A program made the position numbers and the translations under genes. A stretch of 64,000 nucleotides of DNA from Kitagawia praeruptora (lineage: Eukaryota; Streptophyta; Magnoliopsida; Apiales; Apiaceae). The notes under the pieces are model-generated. The model searched no databases, had not been told where the DNA came from, and saw only the letters and a list, made by a program, of their open reading frames with translations. The stretch is taken from assembly GCA_037693485.1 (NCBI GenBank), contig CM075346.1, positions 60,383,001 to 60,447,000 on the forward strand, given 5' to 3'. This document shows positions 10,501-21,214 of this stretch, piece after piece; positions within the stretch are counted from its first letter, which is position 1, and the number at the start of each line of letters is the position of its first letter.

Positions 10501-12014
10501 TCAGAAATCTCAGATGGTGAAAGGCAAGCCAGAATAGAAGCCTTAGAAAAGATCAACAAGGAGGCAAATGAAAGAATTCTGAGGACAGAGAGAATGATCA
10601 ATGAATCAATTGTATCAACTCTATTCTCTACTCAGTCCTCAGCCCCAACAACATCAACTACAATTCTGAAGGTGCTCACTCCAGAAATTGTGGCTCCTAC
10701 ATTCTATTATGTTGAACCATCCTATGTCAAAGAATTTGAACCATACATAAGAACCAGAGCCTACTCTCCACCAAAGGCAAATGGGAAGAACAAGTTACAA
10801 TTGGACTTTCCATTTCCCAAGGATGATGATGAGAAGCTAATGGGAAATACAATTAAAGAGTTCAAGGAAAAGACAAATAAGAGTGTAAGAGATTGGATGG
10901 CTGTAATTATAAGGAATGGAAAAGTGTTAAATATATCCAACATTCATCCTAGATTTGTTAAAGCAAAAAGAGAGGAAACCTCCAAACTTCAAAAGAAGCT
11001 CATCCAAGTGTAGAAAATCAATATGAAAACTCAGAAGAGAAACAAGCCAGACTAGCTCAGGAGTTAATGGATGAGGTAGAGGATGAAATGAGGGAACCTG
11101 AGGAAGTCCCCAAATCCAAAACTAAAAGGAGAGTGAAATCAAAGGCAAGGAGGCCTGTCTCTCCAGAAATTGTAAGGAGAGAAACTGTTGGCTCATCACA
11201 ATCCTTTTCTGCACAAGTAATCGATCCAGCTGTGAACTTCCATGGTGATCCTATACTCCCTAAAGAGGAACCAATGAATCTTGACTCCATTGAGGTTCCT
11301 TCATTCTTGCTTAAGCCTCAACAGAAGCCTAATCAGAAGAAAAGGATACCAAGGAAGCAACCTTCAAAGGAACCAATTCAGGTTGCTAGGGTACCTGCTA
11401 TTGTCAAGCAGTCAATCTTGGAAAACAAGGATGATTTTATCTATCAGGCAGATATTGAAGAATACTCTGACATGAATCTGTATCTGGATGAATTGTCAGA
11501 AGTAAGAGGAATTGATAAATATAAACATTTGTCTGAGAGATTGGTCTTTGTATACAAGGGAGGAAAGGAAAGGACATGGCCACTACAGAGGGTTCTTGGA
11601 GAAAACTATCTGACCTTAACCAAAGTGTTCTCTGCAATCAAGAGATACACAGGGTTCTCCAGGATAGCAAAAGGGGAGATACTGGACAGAATAGAACAGA
11701 TAAGGAGAGAATGGAACTCACCATCAAGACTACCAAGGAAGATAAAGATCCCATACAATGGATAGAAAATTCATCTTCAACCATTCTGGATGATGGATTT
11801 CAGGGATGAAGATGGTAACAGGAGATTCTTCAGGTTAGAAGGCCAACTATCAAAAGCTAGTTCTCAATACCTGAGATGGTTACAATAAAAGCTAAATCCA
11901 AAAGTTGTTGAAGAAGATGCCTTCTATAGGCAACTCCAAATACAAATTGAGTCCAACTCTGCCAAAGAAGGAAAATCAAGGGTGATGCCAACCAGAGAGA
12001 AGAAACAGTATTAA
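7531..12014 (+). pseudogene. Very large accessory ORF (ORF3) between pol and 3' LTR, interrupted
   Basis: Four apparent frames are one ancestral gene of about 1490 codons. 7531-11013 is a single frame broken by TAA at 8614 and TAG at 9490. A frameshift near 10990-11000 moves reading to the frame of 11067, which continues through TAG 11763 and TAA 11886 to TAA 12014. The start is ATG 7531. The N-terminal ~260 residues look like a folded, mostly helical domain. A Ser/Thr/Pro-rich linker with seven TCAACGGAT words follows (9124-9262), then a long Glu/Gln-rich, probably coiled-coil part (9550-10300), a Lys-rich tract, and a C-terminal conserved-looking domain (10680-11880) rich in aromatic and basic residues. 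I recognise no enzyme motif. Its position matches the env-like ORF of Sireviruses, but no signal peptide or membrane segment is evident, so a function cannot be assigned. Confidence 0.8.
9124..9262. repeat. TCAACGGAT cluster inside ORF3
   Basis: Seven exact words in 139 bases: forward at 9124, 9148, 9187 and 9238, reverse at 9164, 9212 and 9254, in near-alternating pairs that could fold as hairpins. They are read as Ser-Thr-Asp (forward) and, with flanking bases, Pro-Leu-Thr (reverse) in a low-complexity linker. Confidence 0.85.
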
Positions 12015-12175
12015 TATGCTCGGTCTAGAGGAGCACTTCTCTGTAAATTTCTCAAACTTGCTGTATTTTAATCTTTGTAGCTTAATTCAATTTTGGCATA
12101 GTTCTATATATATTCTTAGGAATGTTTTGTTATCATCAAGGTCCTAAATTTATGATTTATTGCCATCAAGTATAA

Positions 12176-12187
12176 ATTGGGGGAGAT
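12176..12187 (+). other. Polypurine tract of the large Copia
   Basis: TTGGGGGAGAT directly precedes the TGTTAG start of the 3' LTR. It is the expected plus-strand priming site, and a G-run followed by AGA is typical of Copia elements. Confidence 0.85.
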
Positions 12188-13148
12188 TGTTAGGAATATG
12201 TTGTACTTGATGAAAACTTCACAATCAATCAAAATTGTATAAGTCAAGTTTTGTAACTGTCAACGGATGAGACATTATAACTCTATCCGTTGACAGGTAG
12301 CTCATCAACGGATGAGGTTTTGTAGCATACTGCAGTACCTCTATGCTATCAGTTGATAGTGTTTCTACTCAGAGTCATGTTGACCATCATTGGATAGGCA
12401 GAATAGGGTAGCCAATTGTAAATAAGCCATGCTATGTAATTCTGTCTAAGTGAAAGTGTATCAACGGATGAGAACAGGACTCTATCAACGGATACAACTC
12501 AAATCTACTCTATCAACGGATGACTGTGTACAACATCAACGGATAATCATTAACACTTTCTTCTATGCTAGCTGGGAATTAGCAGTTGATAAGGACAAGT
12601 TTGACTGACAGATCACATGGGTTGATAGTAGGTATAAAAAGCAGTATGGCAGCCATACTTTGGAAACGCAGAAGAAAGAAGCATTCCATTTACACAGTAC
12701 ATACAAGAAAGGTGCATGGGACATATCTGTTCACAAGGACAACCTTTCGGCTACATGTGGATTTGGAGTGGAGTAGCAAGTCAACCTGAATTAGATTAAT
12801 ATTATCTTATTCCTGTAGTACTTGTAAACTTGGGATATATAACCAAGTGTAGCAACTCTTTAGAAACTAAGAAAACATACATATTTGCTTAGGGTTTCTT
12901 GAATATCCTTAGAAGCAAAGAGTTGTAAAACAGAAGCTGTGTACATCTGTATCACAGAGTTTTTTTCGAATAAAAGTCTCAGGTGGTAAATTTAACCACC
13001 TGATTTTTTATGTGTTTGTGAATCATTTCTCATTCAGCAATTATCTCCTTATAAATTTCTGTGGTTTTTATCAGAAATTTATAATTATCAAGAATTGTAT
13101 TCAACCCCCCCTTCTACAATTATACAAGTGTGTAATCTGGGCATAACA
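12188..13148 (+). repeat. 3' LTR of the large Copia (961 bp)
   Basis: Near-identical to 214-1199: about 14 substitutions by eye, and it lacks one 25-bp word-containing unit. It carries seven exact TCAACGGAT words, the TATA box and AATAAA. GCAAT at 13149-13153 is the right target-site duplication. Confidence 0.96.
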
Positions 13149-13899
13149 GCAATCGACTAATTAGCATTAATTATGTTATGTTATTATTTATTTTAGGTGT
13201 TTTAATTGTATAGATATCGTATATATTTTTCTTTATAATAAAGGTTAAATAAGTAAATTCACGAAATACAAAAAAGCATATACCAAAAAATAGCTACTAA
13301 AATTTTTAATGTTTCGGCTATTATATAATTAATTAATTTTAATTTAATATAATTTAATATACTCATGTTTACGGATTATACTAATGTTTCCTTATTATAA
13401 ATAAAGTATACAGATTTTTAATATATTTTATTAATAATTGAAAATTACGATGTGATATTTTCGGGCATATATTAATGATTGTAAGATTAGTTTTAAATTA
13501 AAAAGGTAATGTGTTTTAATTCGAAAGGAAATATCAATGATTGGAAGATATGATACGATTGATATTTTTAGTTGTTTATAAAAGGTAATATCTTCAATTA
13601 AAAGTAAATGTGAAAAAAGGCAATCGACTACTTACCATTAATTATATTATGTTATTATTTATTTTAGGATTTTTAATAGTATAGATATCATATATATTTT
13701 TCTTTATAATAAAGAGTAAATAATTAAAACGTACCAAAAAACAGGTACCAAAACTTTTAATGTTTCGGCTTTTATATAATAGTATAGATTTTTTTTATAA
13801 TGAAGGGTAAATAACTAAATTCACAAAGTACCAAAAAATAGATACCAAAGAACAAATACCAAAATTTTCAATGTTTCGGCTTTTGTATAATAGTATAGA
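13149..13899 (-). repeat. Helitron-like 5' ends, inverted, in tandem decay
   Basis: On the minus strand, Helitron-type 5' termini beginning TCTATACTATTATA and followed by a CGAAACATT word start at 13788 and 13899, each flanked by A as expected for insertion between A and T. A decayed third copy lies near 13310-13330. Each is linked to GGTACC- and ACCAAAA-rich sequence. No helicase gene is present, so these are non-autonomous fragments. The same 5' end recurs in the other orientation at 61701. Confidence 0.6.
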
Positions 13900-14034
13900 T
13901 TAGCTTATAACCGTTTATTTTTAAATATTTTTAAAATTATATAATTAAAAAAATAGAATATAATAATTTACTATGAATATAATTTATTTTTTTATTATTA
14001 AATAATAAAATTAATAATAATAATAACAATAGTT

Positions 14035-14990
14035 ATTGTTTAGAACTAATAATAAAATTTTAATGTAAATTTGTTGTTGACGGGATTTAAACATTGTATC
14101 TTCAGAAAAAGGATTTAAATATAGAATATTCCTTATTATTAGATCTAACGGTTATCATCTATTTACTAAATATCTAATTATCACTATTCTTTTAATAATT
14201 ATTTAATAAATGACATGTATTATTTAAAACTAATAATATAAAATCTTAATGTAAAGTTGTTGGTAACGGAATTCGAAACTTGTATCTTTAGAAAAGGGAT
14301 TTAAATATTAATAATCCTTATTATTAGATCTAACGGTTATAATCTGTTTACTAAATATCTAATGGTCACTATTCTTTTAATGGTTCAACTATTGAATCAA
14401 ACTACTAACAATTATACCCATGTTTTCGTATTATAATTTAATATAAATATATAGTATAGTAATTTATTTAAAGTGTAGTGTAATTTATTTAATTTTAATA
14501 TGCTATTGAAAGAATTAAAATCTTACATCTTTGTATATAATAATTTTTAGTATTAAATATAAATTAATATGTTGGCGGGAATCGAACCTTAAACTTCTGT
14601 ATATGACAACTTTTAATATTATTGTATCTAACGGTAATGCCCTATTTGAGTTGAAGATCTAACGGTTGTGAATGAGGAATAACCAAAAATAGGGGATTAA
14701 CCAAACTACAAATTATACCCCCTTTCGTTTATTATAGTATAGATAGTATAGACTAGCTTTGCTTTATTTTTTAAATTTGTTTATAGTGTAACATATATAA
14801 TTATAAATATTATTTTTAATATGTTGTAGGAAGGATGACGTTTGTATATAACAAATTTTAGTATTAAATTTAAATTATTTTATTGTTGTTGGGAATGGAA
14901 CCTTCAACCTTTTTATAAAACCTCTTTTAGTATTAATTTTAAATTAAAATATTGTCGACATGATTCGAACCTTAGACCTCTATATATATA
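14035..14990. repeat. Diverged ~190-bp repeats with tRNA B-box-like words
   Basis: Two similar segments (about 14035-14220 and 14225-14395) are followed by looser copies to 14990. Each includes a word whose minus strand resembles the pol III B box GGTTCGANTCC (clearest near 14578 and 14955) and the phrase ATCTAACGGTTAT. Another inverted Helitron 5' end lies at 14743. They could be SINE-derived or Helitron-internal. No coding sequence is seen. Confidence 0.45.
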
Positions 14991-15368
14991 GGGTCCTATT
15001 CAAATAGAAATCTCCTTAGAATAGAAACCTAGAAACTAATACATTTATCACATTTCAAGCTAATCTAAAGGTCAAACTAGGGGTACCCAAATACAAAAAA
15101 CGTATAAAATTCAGCCCTCTATCTAATAATTATTTTTTTTAAAAAAAAGCAAAAAAAAAATCACGCTTCATCGATGACTTGTCAGATGAACAATGATTTT
15201 TTTTTTTATTTATAATTTATTTTTTATTTTTTACTAAATAGAGGGCAAAGTTTTATACATTTTTTGTGAATGTGCATCTAGCAGGGCCCTTAAAATAAAT
15301 GAAAGATAATTTAATTAGTGTAGATTTTTAGTTTCTATTATAAGGTTGGTTTCTATTTGAACAAAAGC
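14991..15368 (+). mobile_element. Foldback MITE, family A, copy 1
   Basis: Non-coding, about 380 bp. The ends are inverted repeats around TTCAAATAGAAA, and nested inner inverted repeats surround a central hairpin. It abuts a (TA)n run on the left and copy 2 on the right. Copies 1 and 2 lie in the opposite orientation to copies 3 and 4. Confidence 0.75.
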
Positions 15369-15728
15369 ATGGTCCTATTCAAAAAGAAATCTCCTTAGAA
15401 TAGAAACCTAGAAACTAATACATTCACCACATTTCAAGCTAATCTAAAGGTCAAACTAGGGGTACCCAAATACAAAAAACGTATAAAATTCTACTCCCTA
15501 TCTATAAAAATAAAAAGAAAAAGGAAAAAAAACAATGTTCATCGATGACGTGGCAGATGAACCGTGATTTTTTTATTTTTATTTTTTTTTTACTAGATAG
15601 AGGGCAGAATTTTATAGGTTTTTTTGTGAAGGTGCCCCTAGAGGGGCCCTTAAAATAAATGAAATATAATTTATTTAGTGTAGATTTCTAGTTTCTATTC
15701 TAAGGTTGGTTTCTATTTGAACAAAAGC
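15369..15728 (+). mobile_element. Foldback MITE, family A, copy 2
   Basis: It repeats copy 1 in the same orientation directly after it. The hairpin core contains GATGACGTGGCA flanked by ATGAAC-type arms. The right end runs into (TA)n at 15729. Confidence 0.75.
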
Positions 15729-15742
15729 CTATATATATATAT

Positions 15743-16011
15743 AGGCTAGCGTTCAAATAGAAACTAATCTAAGAATAGAAACTAGAAACCTACACTAAAT
15801 AAATTATATTTCATTTATTTTAATGGCCCCGCTAGGGGCACCTTTATAAAAAACTTATAAAATTCTTGGCTCTATTCAACAAAAAAATAAAAAAAATTAC
15901 TGTTCACGTGCTGACGTCACTGCCACGTCATCACGTGAACAGTAACTTTTTTTAATTTTTTTAATTTTTTTGTTGAATAGAGGCAATAATTTTATACGTT
16001 TTTTGTATTGG
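15743..16011 (-). mobile_element. Foldback MITE, family A, copy 3, left part
   Basis: Inverted relative to copies 1 and 2. It continues at 20523 after an intervening insertion. Its core hairpin has TGTTCACGTG arms with TGACGTCA and ACGTCA between them, all bZIP-type palindromes. Confidence 0.78.
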
Positions 16012-17013
16012 TGTGACAGCCCCAAATCCGGGGTCAGGAATCCAGGCCGTCACGGACCAATTTCCATTTATTAATATTCTTCTCTTGGCAGCTGGAATAT
16101 AATTGCATAATAAAACTCACACAATAGACCCCACACTTACTAATATTAATACACACCAGTCATATGCTCAGAGAACAACATCCACAATATTAAAAGTTTA
16201 GAGTTAAACAGTTATTACAAACCCAGAATCTTACTAAGTACATTATTGAATAATACTTCTACATGAAGCATTTCAACAACCAAAAGTTTATTACATGAGC
16301 TTACACACTTAATATACATAAGTCTACCAGGACCCGTCTGCTTATACGCTACCTCAGGGATAGGTGCCAGCGTTCTCTCAATAGGTCGTCTTTCCCTTAC
16401 CCTCTTGCGGGGTGTAGTGCGGAGTATCGGCATGCGACCTAGCTGTTGTATAAATAAATAGCAAGAGTGAACTATAATAGCTCAGCAAGATATATTTTAT
16501 AAACTAGCATCAAAGGAAAACATAATATATATCTATAAAAGAAACAGAAGGCAAATCATAATTGTTATGAAAAGAATTTATTTTTATTTGTTAAATACTC
16601 CTTCCAAATATTTTTATACTAAAAGAAATGTATATCATTCTAGTATCAGTACTCTTCTAATATAATATAATATCAATTTCTCTTTTAAAATAATTACAAC
16701 CATTTCATCATCTCAATATAATATTTCAAGGTAATATATTTCACCTGCACAAAATCTCTCAATGTAATATTTCCATTTTCCTTTTTATACAATAATTAAA
16801 TAAAAATAATATAAATCAGTTTTTCTTCATCAGTAACAATAATCCAACATTTCGTATCATTTTTCTGTTTTCAGTATGGAAGTCTGAAAATCATTTTCAA
16901 TTCTTTCTTTCAAGTTTTGGGGATATCTGCTAGCGCCAGATACGTTAGGACGATGATCAGTCGCCTAGTTGTATCTGCTCTCTGTTTACTACCGGTAGAA
17001 GGAATGATAATCA

Positions 17014-17072
17014 TCCCTGGAGGAAGGCTCTTCTGCTACATCCCCCTGGAGGAAGGCTCTCCTGCTACATCC
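17014..17072 (+). repeat. Two-copy ~29-bp tandem repeat
   Basis: The phrase CCCTGGAGGAAGGCTC plus its tail is repeated twice in succession inside the solo LTR, with one base difference. Confidence 0.7.
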
Positions 17073-17440
17073 CCCTTCGGCAAGTCTTGGGCCGAAATAA
17101 TATTGAGTGCTGGACTGTGCCACACACAACCTCTTACGCTTTATGTTGCAATCCCCCTTTTTGTCAAAACATTATTATATATATGTACTACCATTTCGCA
17201 TTCACCTTTCCATTCACAGTTCTTTTCACATCTTCTCTTTCGTTCACATATACCATTACTTATAAACATATGTCATAATACCTTGATTATGACTCAGACA
17301 TCTTCTCTGTATTCAGTGAAATCTAGTACTCTTATATATATATATATATAAATATTCCGTCTACTTTTAAAAATAGTAGATAATAGTCAATTAATACTTA
17401 TTAAATCATAATATTTAAAAAGAATGACATTATAAATCAT

Positions 17441-17545
17441 ATAACCTTAGATAACAACTGATACCATTCTTTCATATAACTCTAGATAACAACTGATACC
17501 ATTCTTTCATATAACTCTAGATAACAACTGATACCATTCTTTCAT
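17441..17545 (+). repeat. 35-bp tandem repeat, three copies
   Basis: Units at 17441-17475, 17476-17510 and 17511-17545 are nearly identical (two base differences in the first). They are local amplification inside the solo LTR. Confidence 0.9.
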
Positions 17546-17931
17546 AATCTCTTAATCATAAGGCATGTTCACTTTATGCACAATCGTATTTATTCCCATA
17601 CTCATAATCCATAGTTCATATCCATCTCTCTTTAATTCTAAATTCAGGAAATAAATTCTTAATAACTTAGTAACAATAGAATCACATATATATTCCATGA
17701 AATCATTTTCTTTGAAGGTAAATAATTTTCCAAGTAAAGATAGAAAAAGTCTTGCCTGGATCTCTAAATCGAGTAGGTATGATCCTGAGTTCGTCTCCCG
17801 CCTCTATAGAAACGAAAGGATCACCGTTAGTATATATCCCACTTAATCATCTATTCTCTATACAATAACACCCTTGACACATATTATATGTTTAACATAG
17901 TTTTTATGCACCAAAAGTTTACATGAACTTA

Positions 17932-18910
17932 AAGCAACTCCAACCCATCACTAAATCACTATAATAGTGATGGATATAGTGTCATAGCCACTCCAATGCA
18001 ACACTAAAATAGTGACCCAAGGTCACCAAATGAGTTTTGAGTCACCAAATTTGGTGACAAAAGTACATTTGGTGATCCTTGGTCACCAAATTTGGTGACT
18101 TTCAAAATTTCAACAATGCCCCTATATTTGTTAACAAAACAATTTTGTTTCCATCTATGTCCTACTATTTGTTCTTGTAATTTTCTTCCAAATTTTTTTC
18201 CAACTTATTTGTTCTTGTAATTTTTGACTTTAAATTTTTATCAATTGAAACTTCTTTTCTTTTAGCTCTTGTTAATTCTAATTTTTTTTTTTTTAAACTT
18301 TAAACTTTCAAACAAAATCTTGAAAAAAAATTTAATCATGAATTATAAGCAACACACCAAATTTAATTATAAAAATAACATCATAATGATAAATAAGAAC
18401 TCACAAGATAATAATTATAAGAAATGAAGATGTCAAATTTTAAAACTTTCTAAGTAGATATCGACAAATCAAAGATAAAGAAGCTTGTTTTGAACTTTGC
18501 GTTGATTGAGCACCTCTGGGAAGAATACGACAATTCAAATAATTAAGTCAAGCCTTTTTCACTTTTATTTCTTAGTTGTGGCAACCGGGAACATTTGTTA
18601 ATTGTGATTTATTCCTTTTTAAATTTTTGACTAAATTTTAACAAAATTTGGATATTGATTTTTTTATAAATAATTTTTTATATTAATAAATTTAATATTA
18701 TGCGACCATAACATTACAATTTAAAATATAAGAGATATTAATAATGTAAAAATTGAACAAAGTTAGAATATTCTATTTTATTGGTGAAAGATTCTTTTTA
18801 GTGTCAATTATAGTGACCATGGGTTGGAGTGCATTTTATGAATGGTGTAATTTTGTCACCAAAATAGTGTCCTAGGGACACTATTTTGGTGTCTTGGGTT
18901 GGAGATGGTC
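17932..18910. mobile_element. PIF/Harbinger-like (Tourist-type) MITE, 979 bp, TSD TTA
   Basis: The terminal inverted repeats share CTCCAACCCA on both ends and the element is flanked by TTA at 17929-17931 and 18911-18913. Subterminal palindromes such as TCACCAAATTTGGTGA recur at both ends. There is no transposase. It is nested in the solo LTR. Confidence 0.75.
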
Positions 18911-20522
18911 TTAACCATTTTTAAACTCGATCAAAGTTTTAGTGTATTCCACCATTTCCCTTAATAACCACACTTGACTGTAAAAATTCTCAGAAAATAT
19001 AAATTCCGAATTTTAAGGCAAGGTCAACTGGTAATGGTCCTCTGACCACCCTACTACACTATCCCAAAATTTCGTAACTTTTAAAAATGTTTAAGTGTGG
19101 TAATTATAGCCTCAAAGTTGATACAATTACGTTTTATCGGTTTTTGAACGTCTTTCACTAAAACTGACTTTTCTCCTAAACCGTTCATCAGATTTTAAAG
19201 GCACTATCTTTTTATGGTCTAATGGTACCCTAGGCAGGGTGCTACCGTACGGCATTGGTGTCCAAAAATAGGGCATCTATTTGGTTTAACAAAAATCGGG
19301 CATTATAACGGCTATATTTTCATACTTTCCAAAATTCAACTCCTCCAAATCCATTCACCAATCACATATATCAACCCTACACCATGTGGTCATCATACCA
19401 ACCATGGTTACAATCACAACCCACTTCCATATTTAACTTAAACCACTTACAAACACATATATCATCATGAATAATCACTTATCATAACCTTAATCACTAA
19501 ACTTTCTATAACCCATCATATATTCAAAGTAGTACTAAAGGGTCTTGAGATTTATACCTTCTTGAAGCTTTAACAACCCTTATCAAGCCTTGGGATATGC
19601 TTAATCAACCTTATACTAACTTGGATCAACTAAAGAAACTATAAAAACAATGTTAGTTCTTGGAAAACACTATTCATTACTATTCATCTAGTAACTTTGG
19701 TGATTTTATTACCTATGCAAATGATGTTGGATGGCATTGAAACTTGGTGGGTGATCCTTTCTATCCTCCAAGAAACTCCATGATTTTTCCTTTGATTTGA
19801 TCTTGATGTTAGCTAGGGTTTTGATTTTTGTTTTTCTCTTTTTCCTTGAAATAGCCGAATGGATGATAATGAAGGGGGAGAGATTTTTCTCTTGATTTTT
19901 GATCTTATCTTGCTATAATCTTGATGATTCTAGAGTTTTGTGGAGTCATGTAGATATTTACCTTGGTTAATGACTAATCTATCCCTTAATTAAGTGTTAG
20001 TGGAAGGTGATGTCACCTTGATGATCTCATAATCCCTTTTTCTTGTTTTTCTAAGTATTATGCTAGTAATCTTGGATAATATGATGTGGTATGTATCCTT
20101 TTTATATTACTAATCTTGGTTGTTTGGTTTCCATACTCGTCTAATTGTGATTCGTCTCGAATATACCTCATTATCTCAGTGGTTCTGAAATCATTTAACA
20201 ATCCAAATTCCTTTGGTATTTCCTTAACTTAATAATCCCTTAGTTTACCCTAATTCACTAATTCCTCAATATATAATTCCTTTAACATCTCCATGCTCCT
20301 TAATATCCAATAGAAGCTCATTCGAAACCAAAATTCTCAAAAATCCATATTCAGGAATTTCTGAAATCCATCATCATTTCGAGTCACTTATTTTTATAGT
20401 ATATCACTAATATGGTTTATGTTCTGTTTCACTTATAGAGTACCTACATACCATTTCCATAAATCCTCAAAATTTACTATTCATTTAATCACTGTAGCAT
20501 TTCTAAGGTTAGGGTTATTACA

Positions 20523-20623
20523 ATTGGAATACCCCTAGTTTGGTCATTAGATTAGCTTGAAATATTTAATTTAGATTTAGTTTCTAGTTTCTATTCTAAG
20601 TTAGTTTCTATTAGAACAAGACC
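20523..20623 (-). mobile_element. Foldback MITE, family A, copy 3, right part
   Basis: This resumes the sequence interrupted at 16011. It begins with the duplicated ATTGG and ends in GAACAAGACC next to (TA)n. Confidence 0.75.
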
Positions 20624-20640
20624 ATATATATATATATATA

Positions 20641-20981
20641 AGCTTGCGTTCAAATAAAAACCAAACTTAGAATAGAAACTAGAAACCTACACTAAATAAA
20701 TTATATTTATTTATTTTAAGGGCCCCGCTAGGGGCACCTTCACAAAAAACGTATAAAATTCTTGGCTCTATTCAGCAAAAAAAAAATACTGTTCACGTGC
20801 TGACGTCACTGCCACGTCATCACGTGAACAATGCTTTTTTTTTGTTGAATAGAGCCAAGAATTTTATACATTTTTTGTATTGGAATATCCCTAGTTTGGT
20901 CATTAGATTAGCTTGAAATATTTAATTTAGGTTTAATTTCTAGTTTATATTCTAAATTAATTTTTATCAAAACAAGACCCT
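20641..20981 (-). mobile_element. Foldback MITE, family A, copy 4
   Basis: Full-length relative of copy 3 in the same orientation. Its core hairpin again has the CACGTG, TGACGTCA, ACGTCA, CACGTG order (20797-20829). It sits between TA-rich runs. Confidence 0.75.
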
Positions 20982-21214
20982 ATATAATAATATGTAATGT
21001 TGTATATAAATGTCATCATTTATTTGAGTTAAAAATTTAACCAATTGTGAATTAAAGAGATGATAATGAAAATTGAGGAATACTTTTAGACCATGCAGTT
21101 ACAATTTACAAAATAAGATTTTATGATTTGTGATGACGTGATTTGTACCCCTCTATCTAATTAAGAAAAAATGACATAAATATCCCATTTTTTAATAAAA
21201 CTGACGAGAATAAC

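Larger units (their letters stand above)
214..13148 (+). mobile_element. Large Ty1/Copia LTR retrotransposon, 12.9 kb, with a third ORF
   Basis: This is a complete but coding-defective LTR retrotransposon. The LTRs (214-1199, 12188-13148) begin TGTTAG and end AACA. The five bases GCAAT directly precede (209-213) and follow (13149-13153) it as a target-site duplication. A primer-binding site for initiator methionine tRNA follows the 5' LTR and a G-rich polypurine tract precedes the 3' LTR. The order gag, protease, integrase, reverse transcriptase, RNase H is the Copia order. Its size, far above the common 5-9 kb, and the long frame after pol recall Sirevirus (SIRE/Maximus) elements; that lineage call is an inference. 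By eye the LTRs differ at about 14 sites plus one 25-bp indel, so the insertion is young, yet gag, pol and ORF3 all carry stops or frameshifts. Confidence 0.97.
16012..20522 (+). mobile_element. Solo-LTR-like insertion, 4.5 kb, TSD ATTGG
   Basis: The insert starts TGTGACAGCC and ends GGTTATTACA (TG...CA). It is flanked by ATTGG at 16007-16011 and 20523-20527 and cleanly interrupts foldback copy 3. I see no gag-pol, no primer site and no second internal LTR. The simplest reading is a solo LTR of a Ty3/gypsy chromovirus-type element (long LTRs starting this way are common), enlarged by a nested MITE at 17932. Its short reading frames (16215-16433, 16917-17351) lack family features and are not called as genes. 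Confidence 0.75.

Noticed and set aside
9505..11013. Separate 502-codon gene
   Set aside because: It is in the same frame as 7531-9492 with only single stops between, so it is part of one ancestral ORF3.
16215..16433. 72-codon minus-strand frame near the start of the solo LTR
   Set aside because: Arg/Pro-rich chance frame in an LTR; no start context or homology evident.
16917..17351. 144-codon frame inside the solo LTR
   Set aside because: It runs through short tandem repeats and a TA microsatellite and matches no domain I know.
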